DNA of 14,153 bases from Candidatus Omnitrophota bacterium. Its GTDB lineage: Bacteria; Omnitrophota; Gorgyraeia; Aquiviventales; Aquiviventaceae. Positions 5,635 to 12,993 of the stretch are shown piece after piece (position 1 is the stretch's first letter; each line of letters starts with the position of its first letter). Location: contig JAHFGZ010000024.1 in assembly GCA_023247155.1 (NCBI GenBank), positions 1 to 14,153 on the forward strand, given 5' to 3'. The position numbers and the translations under genes are program-made. Below the pieces are notes generated by a model that was not told the origin of the DNA, did not search any database, and saw only the letters and a list, made by a program, of their open reading frames with translations.

Positions 5635-5878
5635 CGCTGGTCCCGTCCTCGAAGGGCGCAAGCGCCGTGTCCCCGACGTGCGTCTTGACGAGCATCTCCA
5701 CCTTCTTCTTCGCCTGGTCCAGTCTCTTCAGCAGCACGCGGGCGAGCCTCGTGCCCTCTTCGAACTTCTTCAGCCGCGCCTCCAGGTCCAGCTCCGAGCG
5801 GTCGAGCTCCGCCACGAGCTTCTCCAGGCGCTTGAGCGCCTCCTCGTACTTCAATGCGGGGACGCTTCTATTTTCCAT
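5606..5878 (-). CDS. xseB: exodeoxyribonuclease VII small subunit
   Basis: This 90-residue protein begins MENRSVPALKYEEALKRLEK and matches the short two-helix XseB family (usually 65-85 residues): the YEEALKRLEKLVAELDRSELDLEA helix pair, then KKFEEGTRLARVLLKRLDQAKKKVE. The acidic tail (DGTSDGDDGDAAA) is encoded where it overlaps the ispA start. Its ATG overlaps the xseA stop codon (TAATG), so translation is coupled to the large subunit. It binds XseA to form exonuclease VII, which degrades single-stranded DNA to oligonucleotides in the cytoplasm. Confidence 0.93.
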   Translation of the reverse strand: MENRSVPALKYEEALKRLEKLVAELDRSELDLEARLKKFEEGTRLARVLLKRLDQAKKKVEMLVKTHVGDTALAPFEDGTSDGDDGDAAA

Positions 5879-7158
5879 TAGCTTGAGCGAGGACTATCGG
5901 TCCGAGTCACCGTGCTCCAGACCTGGCCGCGCGCGAGCAAGGTTTCCAGTTGGTCGCCGGCGGCCAGGGCGCTTGGGTCCGTCACGACATGCCGGGCCGG
6001 GAGCCGCATCGTGATGCTGTAGCCGCGCGCGAGCACCGCCAGCGGGCTCAGCGCCGAGAGCCGTCCGGCCAGCCCTTGGAGGTGGCGCTCCGCCCGGTCC
6101 AGCGCGTGATGCGTCACCTGGAGACACTGCGCCCGCAGCGCCTGGACCCGGTCGAGCGACCGCTCGAGCTGCTTCAGGGGATGCAGCAGCCGCAGCTGCG
6201 AGCCGGCGGCGGCGAGGCGCTGCGCCTGCTCGTCGAGCCATGCGCGCATCGTCTCGACCAGCCGCTCCACCTGCTCGCGGCCCTGCCGCGCGAACCGCTC
6301 CTGCTCATGGACGAGCCGCTTGGCGGCGTCCGTCGGGGTGGAGGCGCGCAGGTCGGCGACATAGTCCGCGATGGTCCAGTCATCCTGATGGCCGACGGCG
6401 GAGATGACCGGGATGCGCGAGCGCGCGATCGCCCGCGCCACCGGCTCCTCGTTGAACGCCCAGAGGTCCTCGATGCTCCCGCCGCCGCGCCCGACGATCA
6501 GGACGTCCGCGAGGCCGTCCCGGTTGGCCAGGCCGATCGCCTCGACGAGGTCGGCCGCAGCGCCCTCGCCCTGGACCCGCACCGGCAGGACGACGAGATG
6601 ACACCACCCGCGCAGTTGGCTCACCATGTCATGGATCGCCGAGCCGGACGGCGAGGTGACCAGGCCGATCCGTTCGGGCATCCGGGGGATCGGCCGCTTG
6701 CGCGAGTCGTCGAAGAGCCCCTCTGCCTGCAACCGTTTCTTGAGCTGCTCGAACGCAAGCTGCAGCGCCCCCTTCCCCTTCGGCTGGACCTGCAGGACCT
6801 TGAGCTGGTACTGGGCCCGTCCCTCGTAGGTCGTCACCTGCCCCAGGCAGAGGACCTTCAGGCCATCGACCAGCTTGAACTGCAGGTGCTGGTTCATGCC
6901 GCGGAAGAACGCGCACGGCAGCAGGAGCGTTTGGCCGAACCGGTCCGTCGCCTCCGGATCCAGGAGGGAGAAGTAGATGTGGCCGGACGCGTGATAGGTG
7001 CAGTTGGAGAGCTCCCCCTCCACCCACAGCGGCGCGGGGAACTGCCGCTCGATGCTGCCCCGGATGCGCGCCACGACCTCGGCGACGCTGAGCGCCCCGC
7101 CCTCGGCGGAGGCGCCAGGGGAGCGGGGCTCAGTCACGGTGGGCAGGGATGGCTCCAT
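5878..7158 (-). CDS. xseA: exodeoxyribonuclease VII large subunit
   Basis: Catalytic subunit of exonuclease VII. The 426-residue protein has an N-terminal OB-fold (about 22-120: ALSVAEVVARI, WVEGELSNC, GHIYFSLLD, VTTYEGRAQYQL). The nuclease core follows, with RIGLVTSPSGSAIHDM (163-178), GRGGGSIEDLWAFNEE (223-238) and GHQDDWTIADYVADLR (256-271), then a C-terminal helical region for XseB. I chose ATG 7158, which has GAGGG six bases upstream and overlaps ymdB by 29 bases. The frame is open to 7215, but that part is inside ymdB and not family-like. The length is usual for the family. Confidence 0.93.
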   Translation of the reverse strand: MEPSLPTVTEPRSPGASAEGGALSVAEVVARIRGSIERQFPAPLWVEGELSNCTYHASGHIYFSLLDPEATDRFGQTLLLPCAFFRGMNQHLQFKLVDGLKVLCLGQVTTYEGRAQYQLKVLQVQPKGKGALQLAFEQLKKRLQAEGLFDDSRKRPIPRMPERIGLVTSPSGSAIHDMVSQLRGWCHLVVLPVRVQGEGAAADLVEAIGLANRDGLADVLIVGRGGGSIEDLWAFNEEPVARAIARSRIPVISAVGHQDDWTIADYVADLRASTPTDAAKRLVHEQERFARQGREQVERLVETMRAWLDEQAQRLAAAGSQLRLLHPLKQLERSLDRVQALRAQCLQVTHHALDRAERHLQGLAGRLSALSPLAVLARGYSITMRLPARHVVTDPSALAAGDQLETLLARGQVWSTVTRTDSPRSS

Positions 7159-7936
7159 CCAGGACCCTCGTGATGCGCTCAACCGCCGTGGCCTTCCCCG
7201 TCCGCTGGTCGACATCGACCAGGAGGCCGCGCAGCTGGACGTTGCCCTCCGCGACGTCGGATTTGACCGGGCGGTTGGAGAGGAAGCGCTCCAGGATCTG
7301 GTCGACCCGCCGCCCGATGACCGAATCGTACGGCCCGGTCATGCCCACGTCGGTGATGAAGGCGGTGCCCTGCGGCAGGATGCGCTCATCGGCCGTGGGG
7401 ATGTGCGTGTGCGTCCCGAAGACGGCCGAGACCTTGCCGTCCAGGAACCAGCCCATCGCGACCTTCTCGCTCGTCGCTTCCGCGTGCATGTCCACGATGA
7501 TGACCGGGGTGACGAGCGACAGGCGCCTGAGCTCCCGCTCGGCGGCGCGGAAGGGGCAGTCCAGCGGCTCCATGAAGACGCGGCCCATGACGTTGAGGAT
7601 GCCGACCTTGTGGCCGGAAAGCGTTTCGACGATGGTGGACCCCGTGCCGGGCGTGCCGTCCGGGTAGTTCGCCGGCCGCAGGACCCTGGGGTCGAGCTTG
7701 AGCAGCTCCAGCGCCTCGCGCTTGCGCCAGACGTGGTTGCCGGAGGTGAGGACGTCCACGCCGGCGCGGAAGAGGTCCTCGGCGGTGCTGGGCGTCACCC
7801 CCGCACCCCCAGCGACATTTTCACAGTTCGCCACCACCAAGTCAATCGCCCGCTCCTCGCGCAGGCGGATGACCTCGCGCTCCACGACCACGCGCCCCGG
7901 CTGGCCGATGATGTCCCCAATCAGCAACACCTTCAT
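7130..7936 (-). CDS. ymdB: YmdB/TIGR00282-type metallophosphoesterase
   Basis: This 268-residue calcineurin-like phosphoesterase has all dinuclear-metal ligand motifs of the family: GD8 in LLIGDIIG, E39 and N40 in NCEN, GN67H68, DMH151AE and GTH176TH178IP. Bacillus YmdB hydrolyses 2',3'-cyclic AMP and affects biofilm and motility decisions; whether that holds here is inference. It directly follows the RNase Y gene, as in Firmicutes, with a 49-base gap filled by a strong hairpin whose 3' arm ends seven bases before the start codon. No clear Shine-Dalgarno is visible apart from TGAG, so the hairpin may influence translation. Confidence 0.92.
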   Translation of the reverse strand: MKVLLIGDIIGQPGRVVVEREVIRLREERAIDLVVANCENVAGGAGVTPSTAEDLFRAGVDVLTSGNHVWRKREALELLKLDPRVLRPANYPDGTPGTGSTIVETLSGHKVGILNVMGRVFMEPLDCPFRAAERELRRLSLVTPVIIVDMHAEATSEKVAMGWFLDGKVSAVFGTHTHIPTADERILPQGTAFITDVGMTGPYDSVIGRRVDQILERFLSNRPVKSDVAEGNVQLRGLLVDVDQRTGKATAVERITRVLDGAIPAHRD

Positions 7937-7942
7937 CTCATA

Positions 7943-7983
7943 AAGTGACTGTCACTTTTTACGCCTAAAGGTGACAGTCACTT
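7943..7983. repeat. 13-bp perfect inverted repeat between rny and ymdB
   Basis: AAGTGACTGTCAC (7943-7955) is the exact reverse complement of GTGACAGTCACTT (7971-7983). With a one-base bulge the stem extends by TTT/AAA. Each arm is itself nearly palindromic (AAAGTGAC-T-GTCACTTT). It fills the gap between the rny stop and the ymdB start. A run of T follows the left arm but lies in the loop, so it is not a standard terminator. It may be a processing site, a translation-control hairpin or a dispersed repeat. Confidence 0.85.
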
Positions 7984-7985
7984 GT

Positions 7986-9542
7986 TCAGCGGGCATATTC
8001 GATCGATCGCGTCTCACGGATGACGGTGATCTTGATCTGGCCGGGGAACTCGATGGAGCCCTCCACCTTCCGCTTGATCTCGCGCGAGAGGGCGATCGCC
8101 TCCAGGTCGGTCACCCGCTCCGGCTGGACGATGACCCGCACCTCGCGCCCCGCCTGGATCGCGTAGGCCTTCTCGACCCCGCTGAAGGAGTCGCAGATCG
8201 CCTCGAGCGCCTGGAGCCGCTTGACGTAGTTCTCCAGCGTGTCGCCGCGCGCGCCGGGCCGCGAGCCGCTGATCGAATCGGCGACGATCGTCAGCACCGC
8301 GTAGAGCGTCGTCGGCGCCACGTCCTCGTGATGCGCCTCGATGGCGTGGACCACCTCCGGGGACTCGCCGTACTTCTTGGCGAGCTCCCCGCCGATGATG
8401 GCGTGCGGCCCCTCCACCTCGTGGCTCACCGCCTTGCCGACGTCGTGCAAGAGGCCGCACCGCCGCGCCAGGCGCTGGTCCAGCCCCAGCTCGGCGGCGA
8501 GCATCCCGCACAGGTAGCCGGTCTCCTTGGAGTGGACGAGCACGTTCTGGCCGTAGCTCGTGCGGTAGCGCAGCCGCCCCATGAGCTTCACCAGCTCGGG
8601 GTTGACGCCGTGGGCGCCCAGCTCGTTGACCGTCTTCTCCCCTTCCTGGATGATGTGCTGGTTGAACTCCTTGCGGACCTTCTCCACCACCTCCTCGATG
8701 CGGGCGGGGTGGATGCGCCCGTCGGACATGAGCCGCTCGAGCGACTGCTTAGCGACCTCGCGGCGGATGGCGTCGAACGAGGAGAGGGTGACGACGTCCG
8801 GCGTGTCGTCCACGATGAGGTCCACCCCCGTGGCGAGCTCGAAGGCCTTGATGTTGCGGCCCTCGCGGCCGATGATCCGGCCCTTCATGTCCTCGTTGGG
8901 GAGCTGGATCACGGAGGTGCTGGTCTCGACGGTGAACTCGGCGGCGCAGCGCTGCATCGTCTCGACCAGGATGCGCTTGGCGACGACCTGCGCGTCCCGC
9001 TTGGTCTCCTCCTCCACGTGCTTGATGACCATGCCGGCCTCGCCGCGGCACTCCTGCTCCAGGCGGGAGAGGAGGAGCTGCTTGGCCTCTTCCTGGCCGA
9101 GCCCGGAGACGGTCTTCAGCTTCTCCTTCTCCTCGGCGATGAGCTTGTCGAGCTGCTCACCTTTCTCCGCAAGCGCCTGCGTGCGTCCGGCGAGCTGCCG
9201 GTCGCGCTCGGTCAGGTCCTTCTCCTTCCGGTCCAGGAGGTCCAGCTTCCGGTCGAGCAGCTCTTCCCGCTGGTGGAGCCGCTTCTCCAGCTGGGAGAGC
9301 TCAGTCCGGCGGTCCCGCGTCTTCTCCTCAAACTCCTGGCGCAGGGTGTGGAGGTGCTCCTTCGCTTCCAGCTCCGCCTGCTTGGCGATCGCCTGGGCCT
9401 GGCGGGTGGCTTCCTCCACGAGCTGTTTCGATTTCGCCTCGGCGCTGCTCAAGGCCTTGCGGCTGCGCATCGCGCGCAGCGCGTACCCGATCCCAAAGGC
9501 AGCCCCTGCAAGCACAATCAGGGTTACGGTGATCCATGACAT
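7986..9542 (-). CDS. rny: ribonuclease Y
   Basis: Membrane-anchored endoribonuclease that starts mRNA decay in bacteria lacking or supplementing RNase E. The 518-residue protein shows the full family layout: a transmembrane helix (about 3-22), a long coiled coil (about 30-195, K/E/Q-rich), a KH domain with GRIIGREGRN (221-230), and an HD domain with H337, H366-D367 (LLHDVGK) and D422 (VADSIS). The C-terminal part (VIVQPERV...IEFPGQIKITVIRETR) is canonical. I prefer ATG 9542, because GAGGGGG is 7 bases upstream; the ATG at 9548 is only one base from it. It is 34 bases after the cyclo-ligase stop and precedes ymdB. Confidence 0.96.
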   Translation of the reverse strand: MSWITVTLIVLAGAAFGIGYALRAMRSRKALSSAEAKSKQLVEEATRQAQAIAKQAELEAKEHLHTLRQEFEEKTRDRRTELSQLEKRLHQREELLDRKLDLLDRKEKDLTERDRQLAGRTQALAEKGEQLDKLIAEEKEKLKTVSGLGQEEAKQLLLSRLEQECRGEAGMVIKHVEEETKRDAQVVAKRILVETMQRCAAEFTVETSTSVIQLPNEDMKGRIIGREGRNIKAFELATGVDLIVDDTPDVVTLSSFDAIRREVAKQSLERLMSDGRIHPARIEEVVEKVRKEFNQHIIQEGEKTVNELGAHGVNPELVKLMGRLRYRTSYGQNVLVHSKETGYLCGMLAAELGLDQRLARRCGLLHDVGKAVSHEVEGPHAIIGGELAKKYGESPEVVHAIEAHHEDVAPTTLYAVLTIVADSISGSRPGARGDTLENYVKRLQALEAICDSFSGVEKAYAIQAGREVRVIVQPERVTDLEAIALSREIKRKVEGSIEFPGQIKITVIRETRSIEYAR

Positions 9543-9576
9543 GGTCATGCCCCCTCGTCACCGGGTTGGCGTCAGG

Positions 9577-10128
9577 CTAGGCGGTGAGGATGGTCTGGAC
9601 GGCGTGATCGTGCGCGGCAACCGGCAGGCGATCGAGGAGTTGAAACCGGAAGGCCAGTCCGACCGTTGGGGTGGTCTTCGGCACGCGCGCGAGGAACCGG
9701 TCGAAGTACCCATGCCCGTGGCCCACCCGATGGCCGCGCCGGTCAAAGGCGACCCCCGGCACGAGGACCAGGTCGAGCGCACGGAGCGGCACCGGCCGCC
9801 TCGCCGAGCGCGCCGGCTCCCAGACGCCGAACGAGCCTCGGACGAGCTCGGCGTCGGGATGCCGCACCTCGGAGAGCCCCAGCCGCTTGGTCCGCGGCCG
9901 GGCGACCGGCACCACCACCCGCTTGCCTTTCGTCAGCATCTCCTCAATCATCCGCCACGTCTGCACTTCATACGGCAGGGCCACATAGCAACAGATCGTC
10001 TTCGCCCGCCGAAACGCCGCCAGGCGAAACACCTTCCGCCGAATCGCCTCACTTCGTCGACGCCGTGCGTCCTCCTTCTGTTGTTTCAAGCAACGGAGCA
10101 TCCCTCTCCGCAATTGATCCTTGGTCAT
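9577..10128 (-). CDS. fau: 5-formyltetrahydrofolate cyclo-ligase
   Basis: This 183-residue enzyme converts 5-formyl-THF to 5,10-methenyl-THF using ATP, returning a stored folate to one-carbon metabolism. The signature is LVLVPGVAFDRRGHRVGHGHGYFDRF, given here in two parts: PGVAFD (124-129) and GHGHGYFDRF (136-145), the usual GxGxGYYDR loop. An early PYEVQT (52-57) carries the conserved Glu, and a basic N-terminal helix contains the conserved RR. The length is normal. The palindromic element at 10135-10228 ends six bases before the ATG and leaves no obvious ribosome site, so expression may depend on read-through from upstream. Confidence 0.9.
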   Translation of the reverse strand: MTKDQLRRGMLRCLKQQKEDARRRRSEAIRRKVFRLAAFRRAKTICCYVALPYEVQTWRMIEEMLTKGKRVVVPVARPRTKRLGLSEVRHPDAELVRGSFGVWEPARSARRPVPLRALDLVLVPGVAFDRRGHRVGHGHGYFDRFLARVPKTTPTVGLAFRFQLLDRLPVAAHDHAVQTILTA

Positions 10129-10134
10129 GCCCCA

Positions 10135-10228
10135 CTAGTGCCTCGACTCTCTTGAGTTGATCAATTGGTCCGCTCGGCACTTGTGCTGAGCGAGCCCCGC
10201 TTGCAAGCGGGGCGAGTCGAAGCACTAG
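10135..10228. repeat. 94-bp nested palindrome (copy B), REP/MITE-like
   Basis: The ends CTAGTGCCTCGACTC (10135-10149) and GAGTCGAAGCACTAG (10214-10228) are inverted repeats with 14 of 15 matching. Inside, GCTCGGCAC-TT-GTGCTGAGC (10172-10191) forms one hairpin. The perfect 20-bp palindrome GCCCCGCTTGCAAGCGGGGC (10194-10213) forms another. The whole can fold as a clover of hairpins on a long stem. The stop codon of the Rrf2 gene (TAG, 10225-10227) lies within the end of the element. Related copies lie at 870-974 and inside dxs at 3876-3942. Confidence 0.85.
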
Positions 10229-10710
10229 ATATGAAACACATACCGGTGGTCCAGCGGCTCGCCCGCCTGGGCGCGCACGTCATCGCAGAGGTCCTGGAGC
10301 GTGATCGCGCCCAGCGACTGCGTCAACCGCTCGTGCACGCACCGCCAGACCGCCTGGGTGATCCGCTGGGCGTGCCGATGCGCATCCTTGGAGGGGCCCT
10401 TCGCGCGGGCGGCCTGTGCCGATGACCGGCCATTCGGGAGCGTGACGCCGTTCTCACCGTCCAGGACGAGGACCACCTCCGCCATCGTGATGCGCTCGGG
10501 CTCCTTGGCCAGCACGTAGCCGCCGCGGGGGCCGCGGCTGCTGGTGACCACCCGGTGCTTCTTGAGCCGGTGGAGGAGCTGCTCCAGGTAGGCGACGGAG
10601 AGGTCCTGCCGCTTCGCGATGGCGGCGGCGGACACCGGCCCGCGGCCTGCGGCCAGGGCGAGCTCCACCAGCGCCCGCATCCCATAGGTCGACCGAGTCG
10701 ACAGCTTCAT
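10225..10710 (-). CDS. Rrf2-family transcription regulator without the Fe-S cysteine cluster
   Basis: This 161-residue protein has a typical Rrf2/IscR winged helix: MKLSTRSTYGMRALVELA, then the recognition helix LSVAYLEQLLHRLKKHRVV, then the wing SSRGPRGGYVLAK (about 57-69). IscR uses three cysteines spaced about five residues apart around position 92-104. Here that loop (86-115) contains none, and the only cysteines are C124 and C142. The protein probably senses something other than a standard [2Fe-2S] cluster. It has its own consensus-like promoter directly upstream and may repress itself. It ends in the palindrome at 10135-10228 and is followed by folate and RNA-decay genes. Its targets are unknown. 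Confidence 0.9.
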   Translation of the reverse strand: MKLSTRSTYGMRALVELALAAGRGPVSAAAIAKRQDLSVAYLEQLLHRLKKHRVVTSSRGPRGGYVLAKEPERITMAEVVLVLDGENGVTLPNGRSSAQAARAKGPSKDAHRHAQRITQAVWRCVHERLTQSLGAITLQDLCDDVRAQAGEPLDHRYVFHI

Positions 10711-10716
10711 GCTTCA

Positions 10717-10745
10717 AGTCTATGATATACTACTAATTTTGTCAA
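10717..10745 (-). promoter_or_regulatory. sigma-70-type promoter of the Rrf2 gene
   Basis: On the minus strand a perfect -35 box TTGACA (10745-10740) is followed after exactly 17 bases by TAGACT (10722-10717) as a -10 box. The spacer is AT-rich, unlike the surroundings. The start codon begins at 10710, so transcription would start almost at the ATG and the mRNA may be leaderless or nearly so. An Rrf2-type operator overlapping this region is plausible but I see no clean dyad. Confidence 0.6.
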
Positions 10746-10748
10746 GAA

Positions 10749-11297
10749 TCACTTCTGCCGGCGTCGGCCGGCGCGCGGGCGCTCGGCGAGCGCCTCGAGG
10801 ATCGTGCGCATGAACGCGGGCAGGTCGTCCGGCTTGCGCGAGGTGACGAGGTTCCCGTCGCGGACCACCTCGCGGTCCACGTAGGTCGCCCCGGCGTTGG
10901 CCACGTCGTCCTTGATGGCCGAGAAGCACGTCGCGGTCTTGCCCCGCAGCACGTCGGCGGAGCACAGCACCCACCCCGCGTGGCAGATCGCCCCGATGAC
11001 CTTCCCCTGCCGGGTCGCCTCGCGGACGAAGCGGACGACCGCCGGGAACCGACGCAGGATGTCCGGCGCGTAGCCGCCCGGGATGATCACCCCGTCGAAC
11101 GCCCCGGCCGACACCGTCTCGGCGCTCGCCTGCGCGGTGATGGGATAGCCGTGCTTGCTCGTGTACTCCTGCCTGCCCGTGCCGACGACGGTGACGTCGA
11201 CGCCGGCCTCCGTGAGCCGGTAGTAGGGATACCAGACTTCCTGGTCCTGGTAGAGGTCTTCGACGAGGAGGGCCACCCGCTTGCCACGGAGGGACAT
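10749..11297 (-). CDS. DJ-1/PfpI family protein (glyoxalase III / protein deglycase-like)
   Basis: This 182-residue protein has the class I glutamine amidotransferase-like fold of PfpI. It contains KRVALLVEDLYQDQEVWYP near the start, VIIPGGYAPD (70-79) and the nucleophile elbow AICHAG with C105 and H106. Further on are KDDVANAGATYVDREVVRDG and an SRKPDDLPAF motif, the usual PfpI order. The catalytic Cys-His pair is intact. Members act on methylglyoxal or glycated substrates, or as stress proteases, and the exact substrate cannot be read from sequence. The basic tail (RPRAGRRRQK) is an extension. The gene lies just after the pilus-operon terminator and before the Rrf2 promoter. Its own promoter is not obvious. 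Confidence 0.88.
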   Translation of the reverse strand: MSLRGKRVALLVEDLYQDQEVWYPYYRLTEAGVDVTVVGTGRQEYTSKHGYPITAQASAETVSAGAFDGVIIPGGYAPDILRRFPAVVRFVREATRQGKVIGAICHAGWVLCSADVLRGKTATCFSAIKDDVANAGATYVDREVVRDGNLVTSRKPDDLPAFMRTILEALAERPRAGRRRQK

Positions 11298-11311
11298 GAA
11301 CCTAGCTTAAC

Positions 11312-11349
11312 AAAAAGCGCCTGGCACTGCTACTCTTTCCACCAGGCGC
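11312..11349 (-). terminator. intrinsic terminator of the pseudopilin operon, overlapping the last gene
   Basis: On the minus strand GCGCCTGG (11349-11342) pairs with CCAGGCGC (11324-11317) and is followed by TTTTT (11316-11312). The 5' arm and part of the loop lie inside the coding sequence, and the stop codon is in the loop. It separates the pilus genes from the PfpI-type gene. Confidence 0.8.
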
Positions 11350-12976
11350 CCTTGGCGATCTCGACCGCCCAGGGGGTGAACGGCGGCAGGTTGGCGCCGC
11401 TCGAAAAACTCGACTCATACGCCCAGAGCCGCCTCGGCGCGGTGTACTGCGGGGTGCCGTACTGCCACGCCCCGGTCGCAACCTGGCTGGCCCACAGCGC
11501 CACGAAGGAGCCCGTGATCCGAAGGTCCACTCCGCTCCATCCCTCATGGAGCCTGGGATAGTTTTCCAACCCGCCGTTGTAGCGCCCCGGCGTCGTGGGG
11601 TTGACCCCGGCGATGAAGGCGGCGTTGACGGTCGTGGCGGTGGCCGACCGGGTGCTCAAGGACTGCGTGCTGTTACTGTCATTCCAGTTGTTGGAGAGCA
11701 GGTTGAGGGCATCGGCGATCACGGAAACAGGCTTCTTGCTCACCGTGTTGAAATCGCCCTGGACGTAGACGGGCAGGTTGGACACCACGGTCAGGCCGCC
11801 GGCGCGCTTGATCTCCGACCCCTTGAGCAGCCGGATGCCGGGCTGCTGGCTGAGGTTGGCGGTCCGGGTCGCGTAGATGAGGCCGTTGGCCGGCAGGTTG
11901 TTGGGGTAGCACTGCTCGTCGGTGCTGTCGCCATTGCAGTCGTACCAGCCGGCCAGCTTCCGGAGGTTCACGTTCGTCATCGTCACGTACTTGCCCTCGC
12001 GGTTGTTGTACAGCGTCGAGCTGCTGGTCACCGTCCCCGGCGGGACGCCGGAGGCCTGGTTGCCTTCCACCAGCACGGTGCCGTCCTTGGTGAGGGTGGT
12101 GCCGTCGATCCGGACGCCCGCCTGGCTGTCGTAGAACCCTCCGGGCGTGATGGAGCCGATGACCGGCACGGCCCGCTGCGTCACCCCGTGGACGCCGGTC
12201 TTGACGGTCCCGTTCCAGCGCGTCTGGGAGTCGACGGGCCAGGTGGCATCGTCGCTGTCCAGCCCGGACATGGCCGGAAACTGAGCCGGGCTTGAGCCCG
12301 CCTTCTTGATCTGCACGACCCCGCCCGGCACCGTGCCGTCGTCTTTGCGCCGGTTGTAGAGGTTGCCGGCCGCGCGGAGGTACTCGCTGTCCACCGTCAG
12401 GATGGCGTTGGCGCCCAGGTAGATGTCGCTGTTGCTGTGCACCCGTCCGCTGAGGGTCATGTCGGGCCCGGGCAACCACTCCAGGTCCTCGTCGTAGAAC
12501 ACCGCGTGCTGAAAGGTGTAGATGATCCGCCGCTCGATGACCTGATGCACCGTCAGCGTCCTGGCGGTCGCCGGGTGGGTGACCTGCGCCGTGATGTGGT
12601 AGTTCTTGACGAAGAGCGGGACGCCGTCCGGGTCCGCCACGGTGCGCGGCGCCGGCTCCGCCTCGTCGACCCAGGCGGTCGCGGCGGCGCCCGAGGCGAA
12701 GGCGGTGTTCAGGAAGGTCCCGGCGGCCACCGGGAACCGCGGGGCGTTGGCGTCGAGAGTGAAGTTGGCGATGGCGGTGGAGAACTGCGCGATGGCGTCC
12801 TCGATGGCGCCCTCGGCCGCGTAGAGCAGGTCGGTGTCGGCCTGCTGGATGCGGGTCTCGCGGTGCGCGTCGAGGCCGCGGTTGAGCAGCGAGCCGCCCA
12901 GCACCGCGATGACCACGATGGCCATGAACGACAGCACCGCCATCTGCCCCCGCTCCGTCCGCGCGCGTCCAGCCAT
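11330..12976 (-). CDS. large PilX-like pilus-assembly protein
   Basis: The 548-residue protein starts MAGRARTERGQMAVLSFMAI, a PilX-like N terminus. A short basic leader is followed by one transmembrane helix (about 12-34) and then a helix with LLYAAEGAIEDAIAQF, the AExGxEDA pattern of PilX/minor pilin proteins. The rest is a large, mostly beta-looking, Gly/Ser/Thr/Asn-rich exported domain with a DCNGDSTDEQC segment (acidic, two cysteines, perhaps metal- or disulfide-linked). I chose ATG 12976, which has GAGGAG nine bases upstream; the earlier in-frame ATG at 12985 touches that site. It follows the preceding pilin gene by 17 bases. It probably sits at the pilus tip or in an assembly complex. 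The C-terminal domain function is unknown. Confidence 0.75.
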   Translation of the reverse strand: MAGRARTERGQMAVLSFMAIVVIAVLGGSLLNRGLDAHRETRIQQADTDLLYAAEGAIEDAIAQFSTAIANFTLDANAPRFPVAAGTFLNTAFASGAAATAWVDEAEPAPRTVADPDGVPLFVKNYHITAQVTHPATARTLTVHQVIERRIIYTFQHAVFYDEDLEWLPGPDMTLSGRVHSNSDIYLGANAILTVDSEYLRAAGNLYNRRKDDGTVPGGVVQIKKAGSSPAQFPAMSGLDSDDATWPVDSQTRWNGTVKTGVHGVTQRAVPVIGSITPGGFYDSQAGVRIDGTTLTKDGTVLVEGNQASGVPPGTVTSSSTLYNNREGKYVTMTNVNLRKLAGWYDCNGDSTDEQCYPNNLPANGLIYATRTANLSQQPGIRLLKGSEIKRAGGLTVVSNLPVYVQGDFNTVSKKPVSVIADALNLLSNNWNDSNSTQSLSTRSATATTVNAAFIAGVNPTTPGRYNGGLENYPRLHEGWSGVDLRITGSFVALWASQVATGAWQYGTPQYTAPRRLWAYESSFSSGANLPPFTPWAVEIAKGAWWKE

Positions 12977-12993
12977 CGGTCTCATCTCCTCGG

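Noticed and set aside
7971..10155. Long plus-strand open frames opposite rny and the cyclo-ligase (up to 524 codons)
   Set aside because: They are shadows of high-G+C codon bias on the other strand, show no family motif, and lie wholly over genes with clear motifs.
10129..10224. A 6S RNA gene next to the cyclo-ligase, as in some proteobacteria
   Set aside because: The 96-base gap is occupied by the nested palindrome and is too short for a 6S RNA.
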